Assembly: GCA_002347265.1 (NCBI GenBank)
Contig: DDYB01000012.1
Location: forward strand, 1-64,000
DNA length: 64,000 bases
Reading direction: 5' to 3'
From: Desulfobacteraceae bacterium UBA2245
GTDB lineage: Bacteria; Desulfobacterota; Desulfobacteria; Desulfobacterales; UBA2245
This document shows, piece after piece, positions 35,760 to 44,639 of this stretch. The notes under the pieces were generated by a model that saw only the letters and a program-made list of their open reading frames with translations, ran no database searches and had not been told where the DNA came from. The stretch's first letter is position 1. The number at the start of each line of letters is the position of its first letter. The position numbers and the translations under genes were made by a program.

Positions 35760-37463
35760 TCAGGAGTCCGAAAGAAGTCTTTCGATTCCCTTGAAAAGAA
35801 CTGCCTGGGCATTTTTAAAAGACGATTCCAAATCCACCTTCCAAAAATTTTTTACGTCACAGGGATCATTTTTTAAGCGGGTGATGAGCCAGGTCATTTT
35901 GTCTTTAATGGTGCCAACCGCAACAAATGTGGCCTCATTGGGAAAAAATGCCGGGCCGTGAGAACAGAATCGCAGCAGTTCATGATACCTGAATCTCAAA
36001 TTCGTCTGACCCGCCTCGATTTTTTGAGTGTCAGAGGATTGCACTTTGATGAAATCATCGACCGCGTACTCGCAGGCGTGAACAATCTCATGGGCGCGCC
36101 TCAAATGCCGCAAACATTTTACTTTTTCAAAAATCAGGTCTTTTTCCGTCACAGGCGCATCATTTAGCTGCGCGGGTCCGTCTTCACAATAAAACACAAT
36201 TTTCAGATGCTTGGCGCCGAGTTCTCGTTCGGGGAAATAATTATTCAGAGATCTCAGCACCGTTTTTAATTCACGGACGTTTCCCGGCCATGTATGTTTT
36301 TTTAATTCGGCCAGAATTTCAGGCGACAAAGGTTTCGATTTGGGCGGGGCAATTCGCTTCCACAGGATTTGCGCCATTAGTGGAATATCGTCTTTGTTGT
36401 TTCTCAGCGAAGGCGTCCGAATGAAAAATGATCTCAGGCGGTAGTAAAGATCTTCACGAAATTCTCCGGATTGAACCATCGCAAAAAGTTCACGGTTGGA
36501 AGCAGCGATGATGCGCGCATTGACGGCTTTTTGTTCATTTGAACCCAGAGGGCGGATAAACCTTTCCGTGAGAGCGCGCAAGATTTTGACCTGGTTTGCC
36601 AGGCTCAGGTCGCCGATTTCATCGAGAAACAGTGTTCCATCCTCTGCCGCCGCCCAGAGCCCCTCTTTATCGGAGACCGCATTCGTAAAGGCCCCCTTTT
36701 TATGCCCGAAAAGTTCTGATTCCAGAATTCCTTCGGGAATGGCGCCGCAATTAATAGGAACAAAGGGCCCGCCGGCTCGTTTGCTGTATTGATGAATTTG
36801 CCGGGCGACGATTTCCTTGCCGCTTCCTGTGCCGCCTTGAATGAGAACCGGATCAAGATTCTCGGCTGCCGTTATGATCCACAACCTGGCCAGCTCAAAA
36901 TTTTCTGAATTGCCGAGGTATATTTCCCTAAGCTTATCAGGCACCTTACGGTTTTGACCGAGTTCCTTAAGAAACGAGGAATTGCTCGCGGCCACCTCCT
37001 GTTCGTACGAAGGCTCCCTCATGACGGCGTCTGAATGATTCCGCGTTTCTTCCTTTTCACTCCCGCTTTCTTGCCAGATGGTCTTAAAAATCCGGCTCTC
37101 GGCCCCAATAATATAAAGCTTTTTTTCTCCTTTAGCTGTCGCCTGCCTGAGGAGAGACCGAATTCCCTGCTGCAAGCGACCGACCGAGGCATAGTTGCCG
37201 TCTATAACCGGTATTTTGTCGCCGCCGAGGCCGGTTAGATAGTCCGCCAGGCCCTTGCGAACGTTCTTGATTCCCCGGTCGACGACAACGTCGGCAAACC
37301 CTCTGATGCCATCCAGGCAAGCTGCGTCCACCAGCAAAACGACGGGCAAGCTGTATCGGTTTTTTTCGGATTCCAGAACCTGGGGGCGTTCATTCTGCAA
37401 ATGGCCTCGCACAGGAACCTGATCGGGAAGGCCGGGCGAGAAAACAACGGTATTGATCGTCAT
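35760..37463 (-). CDS. Sigma-54-dependent transcription activator (AAA+), GAFTNA variant
   Basis: This 567-residue regulator has an unassigned N-terminal domain (about 1-150; contains LPVVLLVDAACLDGIRG) and then a sigma-54 activator AAA+ domain (about 195-420). The latter has Walker A IQGGTGSGKEIVAR, the sigma-54 contact loop GAFTNA in place of GAFTGA, Walker B LFLDEIGDL, the sensor AASNREL and the Arg-finger region REDLYYRL. The C-terminal ~140 residues are helical and show no clear Fis-type helix-turn-helix. AGGGGA precedes the ATG. It is divergent from the AAA/vWA operon, whose leader has a matching -24/-12 promoter, so control of that operon is strongly suggested. Confidence 0.85.
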   Translation of the reverse strand: MTINTVVFSPGLPDQVPVRGHLQNERPQVLESEKNRYSLPVVLLVDAACLDGIRGFADVVVDRGIKNVRKGLADYLTGLGGDKIPVIDGNYASVGRLQQGIRSLLRQATAKGEKKLYIIGAESRIFKTIWQESGSEKEETRNHSDAVMREPSYEQEVAASNSSFLKELGQNRKVPDKLREIYLGNSENFELARLWIITAAENLDPVLIQGGTGSGKEIVARQIHQYSKRAGGPFVPINCGAIPEGILESELFGHKKGAFTNAVSDKEGLWAAAEDGTLFLDEIGDLSLANQVKILRALTERFIRPLGSNEQKAVNARIIAASNRELFAMVQSGEFREDLYYRLRSFFIRTPSLRNNKDDIPLMAQILWKRIAPPKSKPLSPEILAELKKHTWPGNVRELKTVLRSLNNYFPERELGAKHLKIVFYCEDGPAQLNDAPVTEKDLIFEKVKCLRHLRRAHEIVHACEYAVDDFIKVQSSDTQKIEAGQTNLRFRYHELLRFCSHGPAFFPNEATFVAVGTIKDKMTWLITRLKNDPCDVKNFWKVDLESSFKNAQAVLFKGIERLLSDS

Positions 37464-37709
37464 AATTTCCCCTGTCGTTGAAACCGCAACAGCGAGCGCA
37501 TTTCACGCGGTTGCGGCAGGAAGCTTTAATTTTTTTCAAGATACATTGAAATATGCCAATAAGTCAACGCCCAATTTTAAATCTCGTGAGTTTCGAGTTG
37601 AGTTTCAATTGATGTCGAATATTTAGCCCAAACCACCCTTTAATTCAACGATCATTTTTCGAAACTGTTAAATATAATGGTTTTAGATGGTTATGGAATA
37701 TTTCATTTC

Positions 37710-37724
37710 TGGCACGCGAATTGT
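37710..37724 (+). promoter_or_regulatory. Sigma-54 (-24/-12) promoter of the AAA/vWA operon
   Basis: TGGCAC at 37710-37715, five bases, then TTGT at 37721-37724 match the TGGCAC-N5-TTGC consensus except the last base. A transcript start near 37736 would give a ~50-nt leader ahead of the AAGGGG and ATG at 37786. The intergenic region also has inverted repeats that could bind the activator (CCGCAAC 37484-37490 / GTTGCGG 37510-37516). Confidence 0.75.
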
Positions 37725-37785
37725 ACCTGTTCATGATCGTGCAGGATGGATCAGCAATTCAACCCAATCAGCAAGGGGATATCGA

Positions 37786-40032
37786 ATGAATCAACTCGAG
37801 CGGCAAAACTCCAATCCGGTTGTATCCGATGAAGCCAGGGATACCATTAGGCAGGTCGCAAACCTGCTGAACAAAAAACTTTCACACGATCTGAGGTTCA
37901 ACCCGGATGGAAACTCGTTTTTTACGAATTCGAAAACAGAAAAAGAAAATGGCATTTCGGCGATTTTAGGCACGCTGACGGAAGACAACATTATCATCAT
38001 CAAACTGGCCCTGGTGCGCACGGATAGAACGCTGAGAATCGATGCCGGAAAGCTGTTTGCGCATCTGTCAAATCTGGGAGAACGGGTTAGAGTGTGCATG
38101 CCGGTTGCCGAAGAAGCCGATAAAACGACGCTGTGGGCCGAAATCAAAATCCGGGCGGCGCCGATGTCGATCGCCAGAGAAAATGTGTTTTTAGATGAGT
38201 TGGACAGGCTCGAGAAAATGGCCCGTTTACTTCAACTGGAAATACCGGTTGCGGAGGATCATGCAGCGCTTGAAACGAAGTACAAGGACATACGCGACCG
38301 AATTGAACCGGTGTTGCCCCTGCGATCGGATTTAATTCTTCAAAACAAGGGCCTTCTTTCCTGGGCTGAAGAAATACAGGATGTTTTGTCCAGCGGCACT
38401 TCCGTGGCGGTCGAATCCGGCTGTACGGTTACGCTGGACTTCATGCTGGCCGTAATGGCCGCTGTGGCGGCAAAACGGGGTGAAACTTACGGAAAATTTA
38501 TACAGGCAACGCTCGATATCAAAAAGTTGGTGGATTTGACGAAAGCATCCCCGGGTATCGTCATCATTCCGGCCGTGTGCATCAGTATGAATACCGGCGT
38601 GTACGATGTCGCCAATGAAACCAGGGTCATGCTGAATTCGCTGGCCGCTTTTCTCAAGCCGGTTGTGTTTATCGGAAAGCAGGCGGAGCTTCAGGCGGTA
38701 TTTTCAGGCGGGCAGGGCGGCGGCAACGATCCCCTGGCGCCCGTTGTTCGGCACGCACCGGAAATTCCCGTTGAAAAGCTGGTTCATTATTCCATCGTAT
38801 CCGCCGGCAAACAGATAGGGGGAATTTCCAGATCGTCTGAAGAAGAACTGGCTGATCAGGTGTCGGTATCGTTATCGGACCTGGATCCGGTCGAACAAAA
38901 GCGCCTGCTGCAGATAACGGCGAGAAAGACTGTGAGCGACTGGGCCAGAGGGAACAAAACGGATCAAAATGGCTGTAAAAAGTTTATCGCCAGGATTGGA
39001 GAACAGTCGGAGACTTTCGGCGGATTGAGCCCCAGACCCCGGGCGCTGCGATCCCCCCTGGTGCAGGAACGATTCAACGAGCTTGCCGGCGATCCGGCCT
39101 TCAATGCGTATTTCAAAAAACATTTGCTGGCCCAGGACCTGGCAGTGGACGAGTTGTGCAACCGGCTTGTATCCGAGGTTTTGACCCGCCCGCCCCATCA
39201 GCCGATCCGATTTTGCGCGGAAGGAACCCCCGCAACGGGAAAATCGGAATTCTGCGTCCTTCTGGCCAGAAGACTCGCCGTTCCGTATGTGAATATCGAT
39301 GCCGCCAGCATGCCTGATTATCACATGGCGGTTACGCAGCTGCTGGGTTCAGGAAGGGGTTTTGTGGGATCCCAGCAGGCCGGCAGGCTGGAGCAGATCG
39401 CCAAACACCATGCCGGTGCGGTGGTTGAAGTCAGTGATTTGGACCACGCGCCGGCGGATGTGCGCGCCGGTCTGCCGGATTTGTTTTTACAGACCCTTGA
39501 AACCGGTGAAGCGCAGGCTGCCAGCGGGGCCATGTTTTCCTGCGCCAATCTGATTTTCGGTTTTACGATGAATCTTCCGGGCGGCATGGACGAGGCCGTA
39601 CAAAAGGGAATAGGCTTTCAGAAGCGGCCTTCCAGAAGGGCGATTCAGAAAGATGTCATCGCGGAAATGAAGCGGCTGCTTTCCGGTGCATTTCTGAGCC
39701 GGATTGGAACCCCCATACTGTTTCAGCCTCTGGATGGCAATGCGCTGGCAAGCATTCTCGAAAAAGCCATGCGCCAGGCAGTCCTGTCGGCCGCCGGAAG
39801 ATTCCGGATCCACATCAAGGAAATAAAGCTGGAAGACAATCTGGGCAGCAGGGTCAAGCGCTCTATTGATGTCAACATCATATCCTTTGGGGCCAGAGCG
39901 CTCCTGGAGCAGGGCCGTTCGATGGCGGCCGGCGCCTTTGTGGAATTGCGGCGCCAGGTTTCGAACCTTGACGGGAAAACGCTTGTTTTGCTGCTGAACA
40001 AGGAAAACCAGGCGGTGCTGAAGGTTGAATAA
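37786..40032 (+). CDS. Large AAA+ ATPase (ClpB/HCLR-like), first gene of AAA/vWA operon
   Basis: This is a 748-residue protein. The N-terminal ~150 residues form an unassigned alpha/beta domain (ISAILGTLTEDNIIIIKLALVRTD). A charged helical middle contains two more alpha/beta patches (about 200-310). The AAA+ domain lies at about 465-720, with Walker A AEGTPATGKSE (~484), a degenerate Walker B VVEVSDLDHA (~547) and the sensor-like LIFGFTMN. A C-terminal small domain follows (RSIDVNIISFGARALLEQGRSMA), as in ClpB-type D2 modules. AAGGGG precedes the ATG at 37786; the frame is open upstream through the promoter and is not used. Remodelling of a target complex is inferred from fold only. Confidence 0.65.
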   Translation: MNQLERQNSNPVVSDEARDTIRQVANLLNKKLSHDLRFNPDGNSFFTNSKTEKENGISAILGTLTEDNIIIIKLALVRTDRTLRIDAGKLFAHLSNLGERVRVCMPVAEEADKTTLWAEIKIRAAPMSIARENVFLDELDRLEKMARLLQLEIPVAEDHAALETKYKDIRDRIEPVLPLRSDLILQNKGLLSWAEEIQDVLSSGTSVAVESGCTVTLDFMLAVMAAVAAKRGETYGKFIQATLDIKKLVDLTKASPGIVIIPAVCISMNTGVYDVANETRVMLNSLAAFLKPVVFIGKQAELQAVFSGGQGGGNDPLAPVVRHAPEIPVEKLVHYSIVSAGKQIGGISRSSEEELADQVSVSLSDLDPVEQKRLLQITARKTVSDWARGNKTDQNGCKKFIARIGEQSETFGGLSPRPRALRSPLVQERFNELAGDPAFNAYFKKHLLAQDLAVDELCNRLVSEVLTRPPHQPIRFCAEGTPATGKSEFCVLLARRLAVPYVNIDAASMPDYHMAVTQLLGSGRGFVGSQQAGRLEQIAKHHAGAVVEVSDLDHAPADVRAGLPDLFLQTLETGEAQAASGAMFSCANLIFGFTMNLPGGMDEAVQKGIGFQKRPSRRAIQKDVIAEMKRLLSGAFLSRIGTPILFQPLDGNALASILEKAMRQAVLSAAGRFRIHIKEIKLEDNLGSRVKRSIDVNIISFGARALLEQGRSMAAGAFVELRRQVSNLDGKTLVLLLNKENQAVLKVE

Positions 40033-40098
40033 CCCATTCAGCCGCTGATCGGTGCATGGGTTGACTTTTATTTATACACCAAAATGGAGGTGAGATTT

Positions 40099-40818
40099 AT
40101 GATTAAGAGAATATACCGCGTTGAAAAGCCGGATGAATACCGCATCGCCGGCCCCTCGGACCTGATCGAACTCCTGCCGGTTCCCGGCGGTAACGCACTG
40201 TTTTTAATGAAATGGATCATCGAGGTTCTGGTTTACGGAATCGTCAACCATGAGATGATCCACATTTCAGGTCCTTCGGGCGGGTGCAAGTCTTCATTGA
40301 TCGAAGCGCTCTATCGCATTCCCAAGAATTTCGAGGCGATCTGCAAGGGACTTGGATTCAAGGTGCTGCCTCTGAAATTGTATCCGATTGAAATGGCTAC
40401 TTTTGAAGCGCCCGGGGAGCTTTTTCAGCGACGGGCGTTGAAAAACGGGTCCACCCTGGACGAGGAAAGCGTACTGGTGAATGCATTGAGGGATGCCGCC
40501 CGGCGGGTCGAAAAATGCTATCCCCTGATCTGGCTCAGGGAAATCGGGCGAGTGCACTCATCCAGCGTTCAGGGCGGGCTGCTCAATTTGATGACCAAAG
40601 GCGATATTGTCCTGCCGGATGGCAGCCGTATCGACGGCCGGGGTGTTGCCTGGACGGCCGACAGCAATTATCAGGCCGTGTCCGACTCAACCCATACCCT
40701 GGTTACCCTGGATGACGCGCTCAACCGGCGCTTTACCATTCAATTGACCCTGGACTATTTAAGCGCACCCGAAGAAACCATGGTGCTTCAGCATTTAATC
40801 AAGGAGGGACAGGTATGA
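40099..40818 (+). CDS. MoxR-like AAA+ ATPase core lacking its lid
   Basis: This 239-residue protein is a MoxR/CbbQ-type ATPase. Walker A is altered: SGPSGGCKSSL has Cys where Gly normally precedes Lys. Other landmarks are FEAPGELFQRRALKNGSTLDE, Walker B-like CYPLIWLREIGRV, a MoxR-type insert (LLNLMTKGDIVLPDGSRIDG), the sensor AWTADSNYQ and ALNRRFTIQLTL. The protein stops where the helical lid should begin; the next gene supplies that segment. GGAGG directly precedes the ATG at 40099. The stop overlaps the next start (ATGA). MoxR ATPases typically act on vWA partners, and one is encoded two genes on. Confidence 0.7.
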   Translation: MIKRIYRVEKPDEYRIAGPSDLIELLPVPGGNALFLMKWIIEVLVYGIVNHEMIHISGPSGGCKSSLIEALYRIPKNFEAICKGLGFKVLPLKLYPIEMATFEAPGELFQRRALKNGSTLDEESVLVNALRDAARRVEKCYPLIWLREIGRVHSSSVQGGLLNLMTKGDIVLPDGSRIDGRGVAWTADSNYQAVSDSTHTLVTLDDALNRRFTIQLTLDYLSAPEETMVLQHLIKEGQV

Positions 40819-41117
40819 ACAAGATTGATAGCGATTTAATTGTCAAAACAGTCCAACTCGGCAACGTGATTCGCCGCCATCGGTCAGAGGGCAACCTGCA
40901 ATCGATATCGCCGCCGACGATATACGGCTATATGTCATTTTTGCGAATGGCAAAGTCCCTGTCGCACCTGAATCTAGAGCAGGTGGCTGTGGCAACCCTG
41001 CTGGGAAACGCGAGCATGGAGGACAAAAAGGTTGTTTCCAGCGTGTTTAAGGAAGTGTTCGGTCTGCAGAGCGACACTCTCGAAGATGATCCAACCCTCG
41101 GCGGCAATGTCTTGTAG
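40815..41117 (+). CDS. Detached helical lid of the MoxR-like ATPase
   Basis: This 100-residue all-helical protein overlaps the preceding gene by four bases. Its ISPPTIYGYMSFLRMAKSLSHLNLEQVAVATLLGN segment resembles, in pattern, the C-terminal lid of CbbQ/NorQ-type ATPases (a SPR/SPP turn, a helix, then a helix ending near the catalytic interface). I read it as the second part of a split AAA+ enzyme, made in trans. The frames of the two genes are offset, so a sequencing frameshift that divides one gene is the alternative; the good start overlap and distinct N-terminus argue for a true split. Confidence 0.55.
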   Translation: MNKIDSDLIVKTVQLGNVIRRHRSEGNLQSISPPTIYGYMSFLRMAKSLSHLNLEQVAVATLLGNASMEDKKVVSSVFKEVFGLQSDTLEDDPTLGGNVL

Positions 41118-41156
41118 CGCGGTTGTGTGATCATGCAATAAAAGGATGGCCCAACT

Positions 41157-43289
41157 ATGAAAACGGCAAAGTCAAAAAAGCATCAGCATGTGTATGGTTA
41201 TTCGCACGTCAGCCGAAAGAGGCGGACAAAGTCCGACTGGGCGGGCATGAGCATCAGCGATGGATTTAAGAACAACATTGATTACTTCCATCGAATGTCC
41301 GCCCAGAGGATTTTTTACAGCCTGGTCAGAGCAAGCCAGAAAAAGGTTGCCCGGCTGATTGATCCCTGTTCGGAATCGGGTTTTGAACCCAAGGTAAAAC
41401 CTCAAATAAGTCCTTTTTATACGACTTACCCTTCCAATCTGGCCGGGCATGTGGTCATCGGCCTGACGGCCTTTCTGGAGTACAAGGCCCGCGTGGAGCA
41501 AAAGAGCCTGATGACGCATCTCAATAAATATCTGGAAAACCCGGCTGAATACGACGATCTTGAAGTCGATCCTGAAACCTACAAGACGGTGGCAAGAATT
41601 GTAGCGGAAAACGTTCAGACCCGCTTATTGCTGGAGGACCTCAGCCGGATTCCGGGGATGTCTTCGGTCGAACTCTACCGTCTCTTCTCGGCCTCTCAGC
41701 AAAGCTTCAATTTCAATTCTCTGCCGGAAATTATTCGGGCCGTCATTCTGTATGGCGACATTCTTCCGGACTGGCATGTTCTGCATCTTCATCCGATGAC
41801 GCAGTCGATCCTGACGGTATTAACCCTCACGTCGATGCCTTATTTTGCACAATTGGCATACGTGAAGGAAGTTGCGCTTTCGGATGTCGGCATCCGCTGG
41901 GTGCAGGAGATTTGCCGCGGGCTCGCGTCGTTTTTACCGCCTTTGAAGGAAGAAAACGATGGAGCGGATCAGAATTTGAATTCGGCGTTTGATGACGCGG
42001 CGGCATTCAAAAAAAAAACGCCGGACTGGAGATATAAAAAGGAAAGGGATCATCACCTCGATCCGAATAGAATTGCTCCGTTAAACGGGCCCAACCCGCC
42101 GTCATTATTGGAACCCGAAAATCCCATTCAGGCTTTCGGGTCAAGGTTCATGACAAACCCGGCGGGGAAAAATGCCGCCGGGTCGCAACCCGCACAGAAA
42201 ACGGAACCCAGCCCCCTCCAAAAGGCGCTGGAAGCGTTTTCTTCAGCCATTGAACAGGCCGGAGGCCAGAAAGGCGGATTTGAAGACATGCGATCGGATC
42301 TCCTGGAACAGGTTCTCGGCGCCCGGGTGTTTAATCATGGGCCCATCCAGGGCAATCCTGCCGAAGGCCATGAAGTCAAAATGAAATTCGATAAAGACAA
42401 CGTTGTCGGAGGAGAAATCTTTGACAGACCGGTTGAGCTTTCAACGGATTATTTCGAACTTGAAAAGCTGCTCGAATCATCCCGGCTTGTCACCGAAGCG
42501 CTGAGGCGCGTGCTGTATCCGAATATTCAGCAGGTGCCGAGCGTGTTGCGCTATCGCACCAGCGGCTCAATCGATCCCGCCAGGCTCCCTCTGGCAAACT
42601 TTTCTTCCACGGTTTTTCAAAAATACCGCAACCTGACCCAGCTCGATAAAAGGGGAAATGCGCTGCTGGTGGTTGCCTGCGATGGTTCCGGATCATTGAA
42701 TCAGGACCAGATGAATATGGTAAAAATCATGAGCTGCGGCTTTTTAAATTCCACATCCCGAAGTGATGTCCAGGTGCTGGCCGGTCTTTACCACAGCGGT
42801 CAAATACGTGCCGGATTGTCGGGGGCGCTGGTTCAATGGATCCATCACCCGCATAAAACGCCTTCGGTGGGTCGCAAGGATGCTGCCAGAGCATTGATTT
42901 CACTGCCGAATTCAGGTACCGGCGCGCAGTCCGACGCCCTTTCTCTGGCTTTTATTCTCAATGAAGCCAAACAGATTGCCCGGGGCAACATGATATATAT
43001 GATCGTCATATCGGATACCGCCTGGAACCGCAGTTTCAGCACCAAGAAGAACGGATTTGAAGAGGTTCGATCTTTTTTTGAAATCGCTCATGACGAAATG
43101 AAAGGCAAGTTGCACACCACTCTGGTGGCCCTGGGGGTTTCCCAAAAAACCGGGTTCGAAGATCTGCTGGACAGGATTATTACCGTATCCGATGAAGAAT
43201 TAAAAAACTATTCATTTATAGCTGAAAAAATCGGCGTTTACGTAGCTTCCTGTATTCGGGAACGCAAAAGATTCACCCCCAGGCGCTGA
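41157..43289 (+). CDS. vWA-domain protein (CobT/NorD-like organisation)
   Basis: This is a 710-residue protein. The first ~280 residues are helical (AGHVVIGLTAFLEYKARVEQ). A low-complexity, charged and Pro-rich linker spans ~285-410. The C-terminal vWA domain starts near residue 495, with the metal-ion site LVVACDGSGSLNQDQ and later residues GTGAQSDALSLAF and IYMIVISDTAWN that complete the site. This helical-plus-vWA build is shared with partners of MoxR ATPases such as NorD, CbbO, ViaA and CobT, which recognise the target while the ATPase works. It lies directly behind the split MoxR-like ATPase. Confidence 0.7.
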   Translation: MKTAKSKKHQHVYGYSHVSRKRRTKSDWAGMSISDGFKNNIDYFHRMSAQRIFYSLVRASQKKVARLIDPCSESGFEPKVKPQISPFYTTYPSNLAGHVVIGLTAFLEYKARVEQKSLMTHLNKYLENPAEYDDLEVDPETYKTVARIVAENVQTRLLLEDLSRIPGMSSVELYRLFSASQQSFNFNSLPEIIRAVILYGDILPDWHVLHLHPMTQSILTVLTLTSMPYFAQLAYVKEVALSDVGIRWVQEICRGLASFLPPLKEENDGADQNLNSAFDDAAAFKKKTPDWRYKKERDHHLDPNRIAPLNGPNPPSLLEPENPIQAFGSRFMTNPAGKNAAGSQPAQKTEPSPLQKALEAFSSAIEQAGGQKGGFEDMRSDLLEQVLGARVFNHGPIQGNPAEGHEVKMKFDKDNVVGGEIFDRPVELSTDYFELEKLLESSRLVTEALRRVLYPNIQQVPSVLRYRTSGSIDPARLPLANFSSTVFQKYRNLTQLDKRGNALLVVACDGSGSLNQDQMNMVKIMSCGFLNSTSRSDVQVLAGLYHSGQIRAGLSGALVQWIHHPHKTPSVGRKDAARALISLPNSGTGAQSDALSLAFILNEAKQIARGNMIYMIVISDTAWNRSFSTKKNGFEEVRSFFEIAHDEMKGKLHTTLVALGVSQKTGFEDLLDRIITVSDEELKNYSFIAEKIGVYVASCIRERKRFTPRR

Positions 43290-43310
43290 TTGTGCAAACA
43301 GGAGGTTTCC

Positions 43311-44441
43311 ATGGCATATGATATCCATAACAGCCAAACCCGGGACATGTATTCGGACGACTACGGGATGTACGACCAGACCGGTTATTACGGCGGCGGG
43401 TTCCGTTATCATTGCGAAATCGATATCGATGAAGCGCTTAAGCCGCTGTTCGCAAAGCTTGCTGAGTATGACCATCAACGCATGATACTGGAAAAAAACG
43501 GCGGCCATATCGACGATCTTGATGAACTCACCAGACTGCTGACCAGTCCCGTTATTCTTGAAACCCGGTTTGAAAAACAAACGGCCTCATTGGCCGAACA
43601 GATGAAGTTGCGAAGCACGGTTCGTGATATTCACAGCGATCTGCGGATGAATGTCCGGCAGCTCCGCAATCTGATGCCGGTATTTTATGTCTGTCGAATT
43701 ATGCGGGATCACTGGGCGGACTACAGCCTGATCGTTGAAGACCTCTATATGAGCCCGGGATACCCGGTGGTGGACGAGCGCTTTATGAAACTGATGCAAT
43801 CCGGACACGAGAATTATTTTTTACGACTGTCTCAGTTTCGCGAGCGGATCAATAAATACAACCGCGACCTCAAAAAAACTTCGGCCCAAAAAACCGATGA
43901 CTTCCTGTACGAATCCGGACGCTATGTGCTGCAGGCCGCCTGGCACGAGGATCAGCGGCTGGGATTTCTGGCGGCCGACATTTTACGGCTGCCGGAATTT
44001 TTCCAGGCCGTTGAATTGTTGTACCTCTGCCTGAGCGCCGAACTCTGTGAGCTTCGCAGCGCTGTCAACGGCAATCTTCGGGTCTTTTTTGAAAAGATAT
44101 ATCCTCAGCCGGCAATACTGGCATTCCTGGAAATTTTAACCGGTCTTGAGGGCGATATGTTGAATACCTTGCCCCAGCATGCCATTCGGCTGTATCGTAA
44201 ACTATCGACCGCTTTCAGTAAATTTCTTGCGACCGAGGTTTCGTGGGGCGAACGAAAATCCAGAATGCCGCTCTGGAAAATTCTGTATGGCAATTTTTCA
44301 AGACCGGAAATTATCGCAGGAGAGCTGGCCGGCGACCGGGCGCTGAAATCAGCCGGAAAGAAACTGGAAGATGAATCCAGCGCCATTGTCAACGGTATCA
44401 TTAAAGGCAACTACGGCGGCAAGCCGGCAATTTTATCCTAG
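43311..44441 (+). CDS. Unknown helical protein, last gene of AAA/vWA operon
   Basis: This is a 376-residue soluble protein. The N-terminus is Tyr/Gly-rich (DMYSDDYGMYDQTGYYGGGF), and the rest is almost entirely helical and charged, with LREL/LRNLMPVFYVCRIM-type amphipathic segments. No motif is recognised. CAGGAGG at ideal spacing marks the ATG at 43311; the gene begins 21 bases after the vWA stop. In ternary MoxR-vWA systems the third partner is often family-specific, so this may be the target or effector of the pair, but nothing in the sequence proves it. An interspersed repeat begins one base after its stop. Confidence 0.55.
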   Translation: MAYDIHNSQTRDMYSDDYGMYDQTGYYGGGFRYHCEIDIDEALKPLFAKLAEYDHQRMILEKNGGHIDDLDELTRLLTSPVILETRFEKQTASLAEQMKLRSTVRDIHSDLRMNVRQLRNLMPVFYVCRIMRDHWADYSLIVEDLYMSPGYPVVDERFMKLMQSGHENYFLRLSQFRERINKYNRDLKKTSAQKTDDFLYESGRYVLQAAWHEDQRLGFLAADILRLPEFFQAVELLYLCLSAELCELRSAVNGNLRVFFEKIYPQPAILAFLEILTGLEGDMLNTLPQHAIRLYRKLSTAFSKFLATEVSWGERKSRMPLWKILYGNFSRPEIIAGELAGDRALKSAGKKLEDESSAIVNGIIKGNYGGKPAILS

Positions 44442-44585
44442 CAGGCTGTTGAGAAACTGCGCCTGAGGCCGCCATTGGGCGTTGCGCGGCTTCCGCCAGT
44501 GCTCACATATGCCTGAATATGCCGCGCTTGTCGTATCGCCGCGCGCCTTGCCTGACGGCCTGATTCTTGTTTTTCAACACCCTGA
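44442..44585 (-). repeat. Interspersed ~145-bp repeat, copy 2 (inverted relative to copy 1)
   Basis: It reads CAGGCTGTTGAGAAACTGCGCCTGAGG at the left and GTTTTTCAACACCCTG at the right, the reverse complement of the copy at 19164-19309 with scattered changes. It abuts the stop codon of the preceding gene and lies ahead of the FG-GAP-like gene. It may act as a terminator hairpin for the AAA/vWA operon. Confidence 0.75.
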
Positions 44586-44639
44586 CAGTCTATGCTTGGC
44601 GGTTTTTAAGCGGTGAACCGGTCAGACAAAGGCCGCACG

